Shown in pieces: positions 1 to 8,918 of a stretch of DNA of 33,239 nucleotides. The notes under the pieces were generated by a model that ran no database searches, had not been told where the DNA came from, and saw only the letters and a list, made by a program, of their open reading frames with translations. Where the stretch lies: the NCBI GenBank assembly GCA_021825295.1, contig JAKAHV010000034.1, positions 1 through 33,239 of the forward strand, read 5' to 3'. Source of the DNA: Nitrospirota bacterium (GTDB lineage: Bacteria > Nitrospirota > Thermodesulfovibrionia > Thermodesulfovibrionales > JdFR-88). Position 1 is the stretch's first letter; each line of letters begins with the position of its first letter. The position numbers and the translations under genes are program-made.

Positions 1-64
1 GGTGTGGCGACCCCTGCTCAAAGACGGGATCTGTTGTCCCAAGGGGAGAACGGTCTGCCACACC
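1..64. other. Large imperfect hairpin at window edge
   Basis: Bases 1-8 (GGTGTGGC) are perfectly complementary to 57-64 (GCCACACC). The stem continues as GACC (9-12) with GGTC (52-55), leaving T56 bulged, so about 12 pairs form. An inner hairpin GGGA (26-29)/TCCC (37-40) is possible, and CCCCT (11-15)/AGGGG (42-46) competes with the lower stem. This could be a structured RNA, a palindromic mobile repeat, or the end of an element cut by the window edge. I do not recognise a known RNA family. Confidence 0.4.
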
Positions 65-120
65 CTTAATTAAGTTCATAGCAAGTTTCCTCTCGTATAA
101 ACACTCCGTCTCCTATCATA

Positions 121-196
121 CAAGGGGGGAGGTTGGGAGAGGGCGCCTGATTATTCACCCTCCCCTTTATCCCCTCCCCTCAAGGGGGGGGATGAT
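121..196. repeat. Palindromic C/G-run intergenic repeat
   Basis: A spacer of alternating C-rich and G-rich runs, including CCCCTCCCCT at 171-180 followed by CAAGGGGGGGGAT. The arms can pair as an imperfect hairpin. It is the same style as the palindromes at 1760-1837, which suggests a dispersed intergenic repeat of this genome. No reading frame is supported here. Confidence 0.4.
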
Positions 197-270
197 TTAG
201 ATACCCTGCAGCTTGCTGCTGGGTGGTTCATTTACGGGAGTATCAGATAGCAAAAAAAATGCCTTTGAAG

Positions 271-399
271 ACAACTTTACAAGTGCCTGTTTTTGAATAG
301 TTTTTATTTTAAAAAAGAACGCGGTGAAGAGATGTGTAAGGGAAACCTTACATGGCTGGTTGGCAAACTTTACAGTTTCAGAAAACTTTACAATTTCAG
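271..399. repeat. AAACTTTACA motif cluster
   Basis: Four related decamers lie in 130 bases: ACAACTTTACA at 271-281, AAACCTTACA at 343-352, and AAACTTTACA at 365-374 and 383-392. The last two belong to a 17-base direct repeat (365-381 and 383-399) with one mismatch. The second copy is also the right arm of a perfect 7-bp inverted repeat, TGTAAGG (335-341)/CCTTACA (346-352), with a GAAA loop. Repeated motifs like these occur at ends of some insertion sequences (IS21-like) and in iteron arrays. No transposase or replication gene is visible. Confidence 0.35.
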
Positions 400-420
400 C
401 TCAGGGGAGATTCCAGACTC

Positions 421-1728
421 TTACGGCCGGCCCACCGAGTAATATTTGAACCCGGCCTGGCGCATCCTCGCGGGCTCGTAGATGTTTCTTAAATCGAAGA
501 AATAAGGCCTGTTCAGGAGTTTCTTCAAACGGTCCAGGTCGAGGTTCCTTAGTTCGTTCCATTCGGTCAGGATCACGATTGCGTCCGCCCCCCTTGCGGC
601 CTCGTAGGGGTCCTGGAAGTAGAGCACCTCTTCCGGAAGCGCCTTTTTTGCCGTGGAGACGGCAACCGGGTCGTAGGCCCTTATCATCGCCTTCTCCCCT
701 ACGAGCTTCTCTATTATGGTTATGGCCGGGGCCTCCCGCACGTCGTCCGTGTTGGGCTTGAACGACAGGCCCAAAACGGCGATTGTCCTGCCTTCAAGCG
801 GGCCCATCGCGTCTTTTATCTTCCCGGACATCAGCGCTTTTTGCTCTTCGTTTACGAGCACGCTTGATTCTATCATCTTGAGTTCGATGCCGTTTTCCCG
901 GGCGAGGCTTATTATCGCCCTTGTGTCCTTGGGGAAGCAGGAGCCCCCGAAGCCGGGGCCCGCGTGCAGGAATTTGGGTCCTATCCTCCTGTCCAGCCCG
1001 ATCCCCTTGGCCACGGTGCGCACATCGGCCCCAAGTTTTTCGCACAGCCGCGAAAGCTCGTTTATATACGATATCTTCATTGCAAGGAAGGAGTTTGAGG
1101 CGTATTTGATCAGCTCCGCGGTCTCCATATCGGTTACGACAAACGGCGTTTCGATGAGGTAGAGGGGGTTGTAGAGGTCCTTCAGTATGGCGATCGCCTG
1201 CGGGCTTTCAGCCCCTATTATCACCCGGTTGGGGCGCATGAAATCCTCGATGGCCGAGCCCTCCCTCAGAAACTCCGGGTTGGAGGCGACGTCGAAACTG
1301 CCGCCTTCCCCCCTGAGGTTTCCCCTTATAAGCTCCTTCAGTTTCCTTCCAGTGCCCACCGGGACGGTGCTTTTCGTGACGACCACTTTGTAGCCGTCAA
1401 GGTTGAGGGCAACCTCTTTCGCCACCTCCTCCACGTAGCTTAAATCCGCGGAGCCGTCGCCCCGGGGCGGCGTTCCCACGGCGATGAAGACCACAAGGCT
1501 CGGGCCAACGGCATCGGAAAGCCTGGTTGTAAAGCTGAGGAGCCCCTTCTTTACGTTCTTCTCAACAATCGAATCGAGGCCGGGCTCGTAAAAGGGGAGC
1601 TTCCCGCTTTTTAAGGCCCTTATCTTCTCTTCGTCCTTGTCGGCGCACATCACGTTTACGCCGAACTCGGCGAAGCAGGCCCCGGTGACAAGCCCCACAT
1701 AACCCGCGCCAATTACGCCTATGTGCAT
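421..1728 (-). CDS. ugd: UDP-glucose 6-dehydrogenase
   Basis: Cytoplasmic enzyme of 435 residues that oxidises UDP-glucose to UDP-glucuronate with two NAD+, supplying precursors for capsule, LPS or exopolysaccharide. The N-terminal Rossmann motif GAGYVG is at residues 7-12, the TKSTVPVGT segment at 119-127, and the nucleophilic cysteine in GFGGSCFPKD is C264. The full-length C-terminal UDP-binding domain (GLSFKPNTDDVREAP) is present. The frame is open further upstream, but I place the start at 1728: MHIGVIG is the family N-terminus and a perfect AGGAGG lies just upstream. The extra upstream residues would be encoded by a palindromic repeat. It is a single gene with no polysaccharide cluster beside it in the window. 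Confidence 0.95.
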   Translation of the reverse strand: MHIGVIGAGYVGLVTGACFAEFGVNVMCADKDEEKIRALKSGKLPFYEPGLDSIVEKNVKKGLLSFTTRLSDAVGPSLVVFIAVGTPPRGDGSADLSYVEEVAKEVALNLDGYKVVVTKSTVPVGTGRKLKELIRGNLRGEGGSFDVASNPEFLREGSAIEDFMRPNRVIIGAESPQAIAILKDLYNPLYLIETPFVVTDMETAELIKYASNSFLAMKISYINELSRLCEKLGADVRTVAKGIGLDRRIGPKFLHAGPGFGGSCFPKDTRAIISLARENGIELKMIESSVLVNEEQKALMSGKIKDAMGPLEGRTIAVLGLSFKPNTDDVREAPAITIIEKLVGEKAMIRAYDPVAVSTAKKALPEEVLYFQDPYEAARGADAIVILTEWNELRNLDLDRLKKLLNRPYFFDLRNIYEPARMRQAGFKYYSVGRP

Positions 1729-1759
1729 CTGTCCTCCTGAAAAAGTACACCTCTCCCAA

Positions 1760-1837
1760 CCCTCTCCCTTTTCAGGGAGAGGGTTTAACAAAAGGCCCTC
1801 GCCTTTAGTTAAATCCCCTCCCAGACGGGAGGGGATT
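1760..1837. repeat. Two GC-rich palindromes upstream of ugd
   Basis: CCCTCTCCC (1760-1768) pairs perfectly with GGGAGAGGG (1775-1783) around a 6-base loop. AATCCCCTCCC (1812-1822) pairs perfectly with GGGAGGGGATT (1827-1837) around AGAC. They sit between divergent genes, so they are unlikely to terminate a gene in the window. They resemble the 121-196 repeat and are best read as dispersed palindromic spacer elements. A run of T follows at 1850-1856. Confidence 0.55.
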
Positions 1838-1932
1838 AGGGGAGGATGATTTTTTTCCCCAATCCCGCTATCTAATTTATAAATTAATTGGCGAACTTGT
1901 CAAAAAGGGCGGGGGGTTGATATCCTAGTTTA

Positions 1933-4440
1933 ATGCGCCTCCTGAAATTCCAAAAACCCTCCAGATATATGGGAAACGAGGTAAACCAGGTCCTGAAGGA
2001 AGCCCCGCTGAAGGTGGCCCTGGCCTTTCCGGACGTCTACGAGGTGGGCATGTCCCACCTCGGGCTGAAGATACTCTACCACATGATAAACCGGCTCCCC
2101 TACGCGTCCGCGGAAAGGGTCTTTCACCCATGGACGGACCTCGAGGCCCATCTGAGGGAAAACCGGTTGCCGCTTGGCTCGCTTGAAAGCGGAAGGCCGC
2201 TTGGCGATTTTGATGTCATCGGATTCAGCCTCCAGTACGAGCTGTCGTACACCTCGGTCCTAAATATGCTGGCATTGTCCGGAGTCCCGCGTGAAAGCGC
2301 GCAGAGGCGGGGAGTGCCATTGGTTATCGCGGGGGGGCCGGCCTCGGTGAACCCCGCCCCGATGTCCCGTTTCATCGACGCCTTCCTGATCGGCGACGGG
2401 GAAGAGGCCGTCCCGGAGATGCTGGAGGCGGTCTTCAGGTGGAAGCGGGAAGGCGACAGCCGGCGTGAATCGCTTTTAAGAGCGCTTGCGCAAATTGAGG
2501 GTGTTTATGTGCCATCTCTTGGACTGGAGGGAGTGCGGGTGCGCCGGCGGATTATCGCATCGCTGGAAGACGCCCCTTATCCAGTTGCGCCCGTTGTCCC
2601 CTACGCACAGCCCGTCCACGACAGGGTGAACATCGAGGTCTCGCGCGGCTGCACCATGGGATGCAGGTTCTGCCAGGCCGGCATGATCTATCGGCCCCTG
2701 AGGGAGCGGAGCCCGGAGAGGATAATCGAGCTTGCGAGCCGGGCCCTGGCGGCAACCGGCCACGAGGAGGTCTCCTTCACATCGCTTAGCGCCGGCGATT
2801 ACAGCGGGCTTATTCCCCTGATAAACGAATTCAACAGGCGTTTCCTTTCTTCAGGCGCCAATTATGCCCTCTCGCTGCCCTCCCTGCGGGTCAAGGCGGT
2901 CAACGAGGAGGTCCTTCGTGGGATAAAGGCCGTCAGGAAGACCGGCTTTACCATCGCCCCAGAGGCGGCCACCCCGCGTCTGAGGCTTGTCATCAACAAG
3001 GATTTCGAGGAGGAGGATTTCGAGCGGGCGGTGGACACCCTTTTCAGGGAAGGGTGGCTCAATCTGAAGCTCTATTACATGATAGGGCTTCCCACGGAGC
3101 GCGATGAGGACGTGGAGGGCATACCGCGCATGGCGCAGAAGGCGCTCAAGGCGGCCAGAAGACATTCCAAACGGAGCGCGAATATCAGCGTCAGCGTCTC
3201 TTCGTTCGTTCCGAAACCCCATACGCCTTTCCAGTGGTGCCCGCAGCAGCCGGTAGATGAGCTTGTCCGGAAAAAGCTCTACCTGAGGGGCGCCGTCCGT
3301 GGCGGCATAAACCTCAAGGGCCATGACGAAAATCTAAGCCAACTTGAGGCGGCCTTCGCCAGGGGCGACGAGAAATTATCGGAGCTTCTGGCTGCCGCCC
3401 ACCGCCGGGGCGCCAGACTTGACGCCTGGAGCGACGTCTTCAGCCGCGAGGCATGGCTGGCGGCCGCGGACGAGACCGGAATCGACATCGCGTCCTATGC
3501 CCAAAGGGCGTTTCAGCCGGGTGCTTGCCTGCCGTGGGGCCATATCGACGCCGGGGTCTCCGAATCTTTTTTAATCAGGGAGTACGAAAAGGCGGCCGCG
3601 CAGGAGGCGACAGCGGATTGCAGACGGAAATGCGCGGCCTGCGGCCTTCTCTGCGATTCAAAACCGGACCTCCCGCCGGAGAGCGAAACCGGGCCAGATG
3701 AAAAAAGCGAAAACCCGGGCGCGCCGGTCATCGGCAGTGAGAAAACCTTCAGGCTGCGGCTGGAGTTTTCAAAGACGGGGCCGCTCGGGGTCCTATCCCA
3801 CAGGGAGCTGATGACCGCCATCGCGCGAGCCATGAGGAGGGCCTGCCTGCCTGTTGAATATTCGAAGGGTTTCCACCCGGCGCCGAAAATCTCCTTCGGG
3901 CCCCCGCTTGGAGTCGGCATAAAGGGCCTCAGGGAGTACCTTGACGTCTCGCTAACCGGCTATGTCCCGCCGGACAGGACGGTCTCGCTTCTGAATTCCA
4001 TGCTCCCGGAGGGCATAAAGGTCCATGCCGCAAAACCGGTGTCCGGGAGGGCCTCCTCGCTTCAGAATTTCATATCCGGCTATATTTATGAGATAATAGG
4101 CGTTAACCCAGAAATGGCCTTGGAATTCATGAAAAAAGACGATTTTTGGGTGGACCGGGAAAACGGCAGGGTAAATATAAGGCGCATGGTGCGGGAGGCG
4201 AGGGTTACACGGGCCGATGGCGTGGAGGTCTGGCTTCTGGACGATAACGTAAATGCTCCTGCCGGGGGCCCGAAGGTGAGGATAGAGGAGGCCGTAAGGG
4301 CCATATTCGGGCTTTCGCTGGCGGATGTGGACGTCAAGAGGGTAAAACTCCTTGGTGAAACGGATGGCAAATGGACGAGCCCCATGGATGGTGAAACCGC
4401 TTCCCTTAAGGCGGAGGGCGCCTTGAATGACGGGGATTAA
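1933..4440 (+). CDS. B12-binding radical SAM protein fused to DUF2344 domain
   Basis: An 835-residue protein matching the TIGR03960-type radical SAM family of unknown function. The N-terminal third resembles a cobalamin-binding domain, beginning with the typical KPSRYMGNEVN segment. The radical SAM cluster motif CTMGCRFC supplies C240, C244 and C247. A CRRKCAACGLLC cysteine group lies near residue 564. From about residue 605 onward is a DUF2344 (TIGR03936-like) domain (FRLRLEFSKTGPLGVLSHREL). In many genomes these two modules are separate adjacent genes next to RNase G/E; here they are one chain, and the stop overlaps the RNase gene by 14 bases. The conserved N-terminus supports the start, although no strong Shine-Dalgarno is seen. 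A role in RNA or ribosome maturation is an inference from the linkage. Confidence 0.85.
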   Translation: MRLLKFQKPSRYMGNEVNQVLKEAPLKVALAFPDVYEVGMSHLGLKILYHMINRLPYASAERVFHPWTDLEAHLRENRLPLGSLESGRPLGDFDVIGFSLQYELSYTSVLNMLALSGVPRESAQRRGVPLVIAGGPASVNPAPMSRFIDAFLIGDGEEAVPEMLEAVFRWKREGDSRRESLLRALAQIEGVYVPSLGLEGVRVRRRIIASLEDAPYPVAPVVPYAQPVHDRVNIEVSRGCTMGCRFCQAGMIYRPLRERSPERIIELASRALAATGHEEVSFTSLSAGDYSGLIPLINEFNRRFLSSGANYALSLPSLRVKAVNEEVLRGIKAVRKTGFTIAPEAATPRLRLVINKDFEEEDFERAVDTLFREGWLNLKLYYMIGLPTERDEDVEGIPRMAQKALKAARRHSKRSANISVSVSSFVPKPHTPFQWCPQQPVDELVRKKLYLRGAVRGGINLKGHDENLSQLEAAFARGDEKLSELLAAAHRRGARLDAWSDVFSREAWLAAADETGIDIASYAQRAFQPGACLPWGHIDAGVSESFLIREYEKAAAQEATADCRRKCAACGLLCDSKPDLPPESETGPDEKSENPGAPVIGSEKTFRLRLEFSKTGPLGVLSHRELMTAIARAMRRACLPVEYSKGFHPAPKISFGPPLGVGIKGLREYLDVSLTGYVPPDRTVSLLNSMLPEGIKVHAAKPVSGRASSLQNFISGYIYEIIGVNPEMALEFMKKDDFWVDRENGRVNIRRMVREARVTRADGVEVWLLDDNVNAPAGGPKVRIEEAVRAIFGLSLADVDVKRVKLLGETDGKWTSPMDGETASLKAEGALNDGD

Positions 4441-5938
4441 CAGCATACTTGTGAACGTTACCGGGCAGGAGACCCGTCTTGCTCTGCTGGAAAACGGGCA
4501 GGTCGTGGAGGTCTATGTCGAGCGCAGGAAGTATGCAAGCCTCGCGGGCAACATCTACAAGGGCAAGGTGATAAGGATACTGCCCGGCATGAGGAGCGCC
4601 TTCGTGGACATCGGGCTGGAGAAGGCGGCCTTCCTGTACGTGGCCGACATCCGCGCGGACATAATGGAGGACTATGCCCTCATGTTCGAGGATGAAAATT
4701 TTTCAGGCCTCGATTTCCTGCACGGAAAGGGCAGGCATGAGCTTCTCATAGATGAGCTGCTGCACGAGGGGCAGGAGATCCTGGTGCAGGTCTCAAAGAA
4801 TCCGATAGGCGGCAAGGGGGCCCGCGTCACCTCCTATATAACGCTGCCAGGCAGGTACCTTGTCCTGATGCCCAATATCGAGCATGTGGGCATATCCCGC
4901 AGGATATCGGACGAGCAGGAGCGCGTGAGGCTGAAGGATATTGTTGATGAGATAAGGCCAATGGGTTTCGGCCTTATCGTGCGCACCGCCAGCGAGGGGG
5001 CGAGCCGGGACGAGCTGCAAAAGGACCTCGAATTCCTGATGAGGCTCTGGGGCAGCATCCTGAAGAAAAATGAGAAAAGCGGCGCCCCGGCCCTCATATA
5101 CAACGACCTGGACCTGGTGCTGAGGAGCGTGCGGGACCTCATGGGCTCCGGCGCCGACGAGATGATACTCGATTCCCAGCACAAGTACATGGAGGTGAAG
5201 AATTTCGTCCAGAACTATTTCCCGAAACTCCTGGACAAGATAAGCCTCTACGACGGGGACGAGCCCCTGTTTGAAAGCTACGGCATAGAAGCGGACATAT
5301 CCCGGGCCCTGGGCAGGAAGGTATGGCTGAAATCCGGGGGGTATATAGTGGTGGACCAGACCGAGGCAATGTCCGTCATAGACGTCAACACCGGCAAATA
5401 TGTGGGAAAGCAGGACCTTGAGGACACGATACTCCGCACGAACCTGGAGGCCGTGAAGGAGATAGCCTACCAGATAAGGCTCAGGAACCTGGGCGGCATC
5501 ATCATCGTGGACTTCATAGACATGGAGAAGCTGGAAAACAGGCAGAAGGTCTTTTGCGCCCTGCAGGAGGCGATGAAGAAAGACCGCACCAGAAGCACCA
5601 TCTCGCAGATAACCGAGCTTGGCCTCATACAGATGACAAGGAAGCGGGTGCGTGAAAGCCTCCTGAGGACACTGCTTGAGCCCTGTCCGTATTGCGAAGG
5701 CAGGGGGACGATTAAATCCGTCACCACCCTGTGTTACGAGATATTCAGAAAGACCGAGCGCCTGGCCAGGCACGGCAGCAAGCACGTCGTCATAACCGCC
5801 CACCCCTCCGTCGCGGAGATACTAATGGACGAGGAGAGGCAGTGGCTTGAGGAGATCGAAAACACCTACGGCATGAAGGTCACGATAAATGAAAACCCCG
5901 CCCTCCACCAGGAAAATTACGAGATAACCGCCTTGTGA
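4427..5938 (+). CDS. rng: Ribonuclease G/E family endoribonuclease
   Basis: A 503-residue endoribonuclease that cleaves single-stranded AU-rich RNA in rRNA processing and mRNA decay. It is close to E. coli RNase G (489 residues) and lacks the long degradosome-scaffold tail of RNase E. The S1 domain lies near residues 35-130 (GNIYKGKVIRILPGMRSAFVDIG). The two metal-binding catalytic aspartates are D319 (VIDVNTGKYVG) and D362 (IIVDFIDM), spaced 43 residues apart as in the E. coli enzyme. The zinc-link CPYC is at C420/C423. The start overlaps the upstream radical SAM gene by 14 bases, which suggests translational coupling. Confidence 0.93.
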   Translation: MTGINSILVNVTGQETRLALLENGQVVEVYVERRKYASLAGNIYKGKVIRILPGMRSAFVDIGLEKAAFLYVADIRADIMEDYALMFEDENFSGLDFLHGKGRHELLIDELLHEGQEILVQVSKNPIGGKGARVTSYITLPGRYLVLMPNIEHVGISRRISDEQERVRLKDIVDEIRPMGFGLIVRTASEGASRDELQKDLEFLMRLWGSILKKNEKSGAPALIYNDLDLVLRSVRDLMGSGADEMILDSQHKYMEVKNFVQNYFPKLLDKISLYDGDEPLFESYGIEADISRALGRKVWLKSGGYIVVDQTEAMSVIDVNTGKYVGKQDLEDTILRTNLEAVKEIAYQIRLRNLGGIIIVDFIDMEKLENRQKVFCALQEAMKKDRTRSTISQITELGLIQMTRKRVRESLLRTLLEPCPYCEGRGTIKSVTTLCYEIFRKTERLARHGSKHVVITAHPSVAEILMDEERQWLEEIENTYGMKVTINENPALHQENYEITAL

Positions 5939-5951
5939 GGACGTTTGCCTT

Positions 5952-6788
5952 ATGACTGAATCCGTTCTTTTCGAACGCCTGGCCGGCATTATAAAGGGTC
6001 TTGGCAGCGCCGTCGTCGCCTGTTCGGGCGGGGTGGACAGCACCTTTCTCCTGAAGGCGGTAAAACTCTCCGGCATAAGGGCGCTTGCCGTCACGTCGGC
6101 CTCCGCATCGCATCCCGAATGGGACGTGCGGACCGCGGTGGACATGGCCGCCGCAACAGGCGTTGCCCACCGGATCATCAGGACCCGTGAGCTTGAAAAT
6201 CCGGATTACTCCTCAAACACCCCCATGCGGTGCTACGCGTGCAAGGACGAACTCTTCCGCGCGCTTGGGGAGATCGCAAAGAACGAGGGTTTCGCGCACG
6301 TAATCGACGGCAGCACGGCTGACGACATTTCGGATTTCAGGCCCGGCCTGAGGGCCGCAAGGCATCACGGGGTGAGAAGCCCCCTTATGGAAGCTGGCCT
6401 TGGCAAAAATGAGATAAGGCAACTCTCCAGGCAGCTCGGGCTTCCCACATGGGATAAACCCTCCTCCCCCTGCTTCGCCTCACGTGTGCCCTACGGGACC
6501 CCGATAACGGAGGCAAGGCTGGCGAGGATCGCCCTTTCGGAGACCGCCCTGAGGGAGCTTGGGCTCCGGGAATTCCGGGTAAGAGACCACGGGGACGTGG
6601 CGAGGGTGGAGGTGGCTCCGGAAGAGTTTCCGTTTGCATTCGGGATTCGGGAGGGGATTGTGGAGAGGCTCAGGGCGCACTTCAGGTTCGTCTGCCTGGA
6701 CCTGGAGGGTTTCAGGACCGGCAGCTTAAACAGGGTTCTGGATGGCGGGCGGGATATGGACGGCGGGGCGGGTGATGAAAAAAAATAG
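5952..6788 (+). CDS. larE: LarE-type sulfur transferase (NPN cofactor synthesis), three-Cys type
   Basis: A 278-residue PP-loop ATP pyrophosphatase of the LarE family. LarE adenylates the pyridinium dicarboxylate mononucleotide made by LarB and inserts sulfur, leading to the nickel-pincer cofactor of lactate racemase and related enzymes. The PP-loop SGGVDS is at residues 25-30. C174 in SPCFASRVPYG aligns with the sacrificial cysteine C176 of Lactiplantibacillus plantarum LarE. C94 and C97 (RCYAC) sit where that enzyme has a cysteine-free WYYAK stretch, so this is the three-cysteine form known in other bacteria to hold a [4Fe-4S] cluster that carries the transferred sulfur. No larA, larB or larC is in the window. 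It starts 13 bases after the rng stop. Confidence 0.88.
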   Translation: MTESVLFERLAGIIKGLGSAVVACSGGVDSTFLLKAVKLSGIRALAVTSASASHPEWDVRTAVDMAAATGVAHRIIRTRELENPDYSSNTPMRCYACKDELFRALGEIAKNEGFAHVIDGSTADDISDFRPGLRAARHHGVRSPLMEAGLGKNEIRQLSRQLGLPTWDKPSSPCFASRVPYGTPITEARLARIALSETALRELGLREFRVRDHGDVARVEVAPEEFPFAFGIREGIVERLRAHFRFVCLDLEGFRTGSLNRVLDGGRDMDGGAGDEKK

Positions 6789-8151
6789 TCCGGGGGTGAT
6801 TGCCGGCAGGACGATTTCCGGCAAAGCGATTGCCGGCAGGGCGAGGGCGGTAGCCGCCACCGTCAGGGAGTTTGAGGGGGGGCTTTTAGGGAAGCTCCTT
6901 GAGGGAAACTCCATGGGCAGGGACCTGGAGCCGGGGGCAGGGCAGCGGCTGCTCGCGAAACCGGCCGGGGGCAAGGCGGCCCTGGAAAACTGCGCCAGGT
7001 GCGGCAGTTGCAAGGCCCGCTGTCCCGTATATGAAATCACGAGGAATGAGGCATTCTCTCCAAGGGGAAGGCTCATGCTCCTAAAGGGGCTGGCCGAGGG
7101 CGAAATCCCGCCCACAATGGGGCTTTTAAAACGGCTCTGGTCATGCGCGCTCTGCGGCCAGTGCGATGTCTCCTGCCCGGTGGGCATCAGGCCGACAACG
7201 TTCATCTACAGGGGACGCGAGGAACTAAGGAAGCTGGACACGGAGAGGCTTCTTCTGAGGACGGCCCTGCGGATGAGTCTCAGGCAGCCGGTATTGGGGC
7301 TGCGGGCGGCAAGGTTTCTTGGAGGGCTCCGCTACGGGTTTGTAAAAAAGGTCCTTCCCGCCGGTTTCTCCGATTTCGCCGCCAGGATACCCGAGCGGCG
7401 GCTGGGCGGAGAGATGCAGGTGATAGGGCCGCGAAAACCCGCCGGACGGGTGGCGGTGTTTGCCGGGTGCACGGCGAATTACCTGATGCCCGAAACCGGT
7501 GAGGCGCTTGTGGCAATGCTCGTCTCGATGGGCTACGAGGTGGTTATGCCCCGCGGCGAGGTCTGCTGCGGCATGCCGCTGAAAAGCCTCGGGCTTGTGC
7601 GCGAGGCGGAAAGGTTCGCGGCCAAGAATATCGAGATCTTCGGAAAGCTCAACGTGGAGGCAGTCATAAGCCCCTGCCCGACCTGCGCCGACATGATCAA
7701 AAACCGCTATCCGGAGCTTGCCGGCGTAGGGATTGAAAAGGCGACGGACTCCGCGATGTTTTTCCTGAAGAAACTGGCGGAAGGCGGCCGTCCGGATGCG
7801 GGGCAGCGCCCATTCACGGATCTCATGGTCTGGCACGAGCCGTGCCATCTCAAACACGGGCTTGGCTTCAATGCCGGCCCGCTGCTGGACCTCCTGGGCA
7901 TCGAAAGGCCGGGGGATGAGGGCTGCTGCGGCCTCGGGGCCTACCTTACCGACCGCGGGATGTCGGAGGAGCTTCTTTCGAGGCGGGTTGGTGTCTACAG
8001 CCGGCTGACGAAAGGGACAGGCCGGGTCGTCACATCCTGTCCCGGATGCCGCATCCAGCTTGAGCGCGGGGGGATAAAGACGGCGCACATACTGGAGGTC
8101 ATCGAGGAGAGGTTTTTCCCTTCCGCTTTACAGCAGGAAGCGGCGAAGTAG
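6775..8151 (+). CDS. GlcF/LldE-like (Fe-S)-binding oxidoreductase subunit
   Basis: A protein of about 458 residues of the glycolate/lactate dehydrogenase Fe-S subunit type. Two [4Fe-4S] ferredoxin motifs, [12 protein letters not shown] (first Cys C73) and [12 protein letters not shown], are followed by two CCG domains (CCGMPL...CPTC and CCGLGAY...CPGC) that bind a further cluster. It would pass electrons from a 2-hydroxyacid dehydrogenase flavoprotein to the quinone pool or another acceptor; no FAD subunit (GlcD) is adjacent. The start is ambiguous: 6775 overlaps the larE stop (TGATGAAA), 6742 is also open, and 6913 is a later ATG. A three-copy 15-bp repeat lies near the N-terminus. The LarE link hints at lactate or hydroxyacid metabolism. 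Confidence 0.8.
   Translation: MKKNSPGVIAGRTISGKAIAGRARAVAATVREFEGGLLGKLLEGNSMGRDLEPGAGQRLLAKPAGGKAALENCARCGSCKARCPVYEITRNEAFSPRGRLMLLKGLAEGEIPPTMGLLKRLWSCALCGQCDVSCPVGIRPTTFIYRGREELRKLDTERLLLRTALRMSLRQPVLGLRAARFLGGLRYGFVKKVLPAGFSDFAARIPERRLGGEMQVIGPRKPAGRVAVFAGCTANYLMPETGEALVAMLVSMGYEVVMPRGEVCCGMPLKSLGLVREAERFAAKNIEIFGKLNVEAVISPCPTCADMIKNRYPELAGVGIEKATDSAMFFLKKLAEGGRPDAGQRPFTDLMVWHEPCHLKHGLGFNAGPLLDLLGIERPGDEGCCGLGAYLTDRGMSEELLSRRVGVYSRLTKGTGRVVTSCPGCRIQLERGGIKTAHILEVIEERFFPSALQQEAAK
6798..6842 (+). repeat. Three 15-bp tandem repeats in 5' coding end
   Basis: Copies at 6798-6812, 6813-6827 and 6828-6842 share the pattern GATTkCCGGCArrrC. In frame they encode [10 protein letters not shown] and IAGRA. 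They lie before the conserved Fe-S domain in a region that may or may not be translated, depending on the true start. Confidence 0.7.
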
Positions 8152-8215
8152 AAGTGATGCTATAATAATCTGCTTTTCAAAACACAAAAAAATTTCTGAA
8201 TGGGGAGGCGGTCTG

Positions 8216-8884
8216 ATGAAGATTTTCATAGACACCGCGAACTTGGACGAGATAAAAGAGGCAGTCCGCATGGGAGTTGTCGACGGGGTCACCACGAACC
8301 CGAGCCTCATAAGCAAGGAAAACCGCGAACCCTTCGGCCTGCTCGCGGAGATATGCCGGGTGGCTGGCGGGCCGGTGAGCGCGGAGGTAGTCTCGCCGGA
8401 GGCCGAGGGGATGGTAAAGGAGGCAAAAAAACTCTCCGGCATCGCGAAAAACATAGTGGTGAAGATACCGATGACCGAGGAGGGGCTGAAGGCGGTAAAG
8501 AAACTCTCCCAAATGGGCATAAGGACGAACGTCACGCTCGTCTTCTCCCCCACCCAGGCGCTGCTGGCGGCAAAGGCGGGGGCCGCCTATGTGAGCCCCT
8601 TTGTAGGCAGGCTTGACGACATAAGCCAGTCCGGCATGGAGCTTATCTCCGACATCATGACCATATTCGAAAACTACATGTTCAAGACGGAGGTGATCGT
8701 GGCCAGCATCCGCAACCCTATGCACGTGGTGGAGTCCGCGAGGCTTGGCGCCCATGTGGCCACCATCCCCTTTGCGGTCATAAAACAGCTCACGAAACAC
8801 CCGCTCACGGATGCCGGGATTGAAAAATTCCTCAAGGACTGGCAGAAGGTCCCCCAGGCCGGCAAGGCGAAGGCCAGGCGGTAA
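8216..8884 (+). CDS. fsa: Transaldolase-like fructose-6-phosphate aldolase
   Basis: A 222-residue member of the small transaldolase (TalC/FSA, TIGR00875-like) family. Members either transfer a dihydroxyacetone unit as transaldolases in the pentose phosphate pathway or cleave fructose 6-phosphate. The opening [13 protein letters not shown], the VTTNPSL loop (residues 25-31) and the Schiff-base lysine K83 in VVKIPMT are intact, as are [12 protein letters not shown] and [11 protein letters not shown]. The length matches the family. A GGGGAGG Shine-Dalgarno is at 8202-8208 and a TATAAT-like sequence at 8161-8166 without a clear -35. Motifs alone do not separate the two activities. Confidence 0.92.
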   Translation: MKIFIDTANLDEIKEAVRMGVVDGVTTNPSLISKENREPFGLLAEICRVAGGPVSAEVVSPEAEGMVKEAKKLSGIAKNIVVKIPMTEEGLKAVKKLSQMGIRTNVTLVFSPTQALLAAKAGAAYVSPFVGRLDDISQSGMELISDIMTIFENYMFKTEVIVASIRNPMHVVESARLGAHVATIPFAVIKQLTKHPLTDAGIEKFLKDWQKVPQAGKAKARR

Positions 8885-8918
8885 GCGCAGCTTTTTGCGG
8901 CCGGGTCTGTTACAGGTT

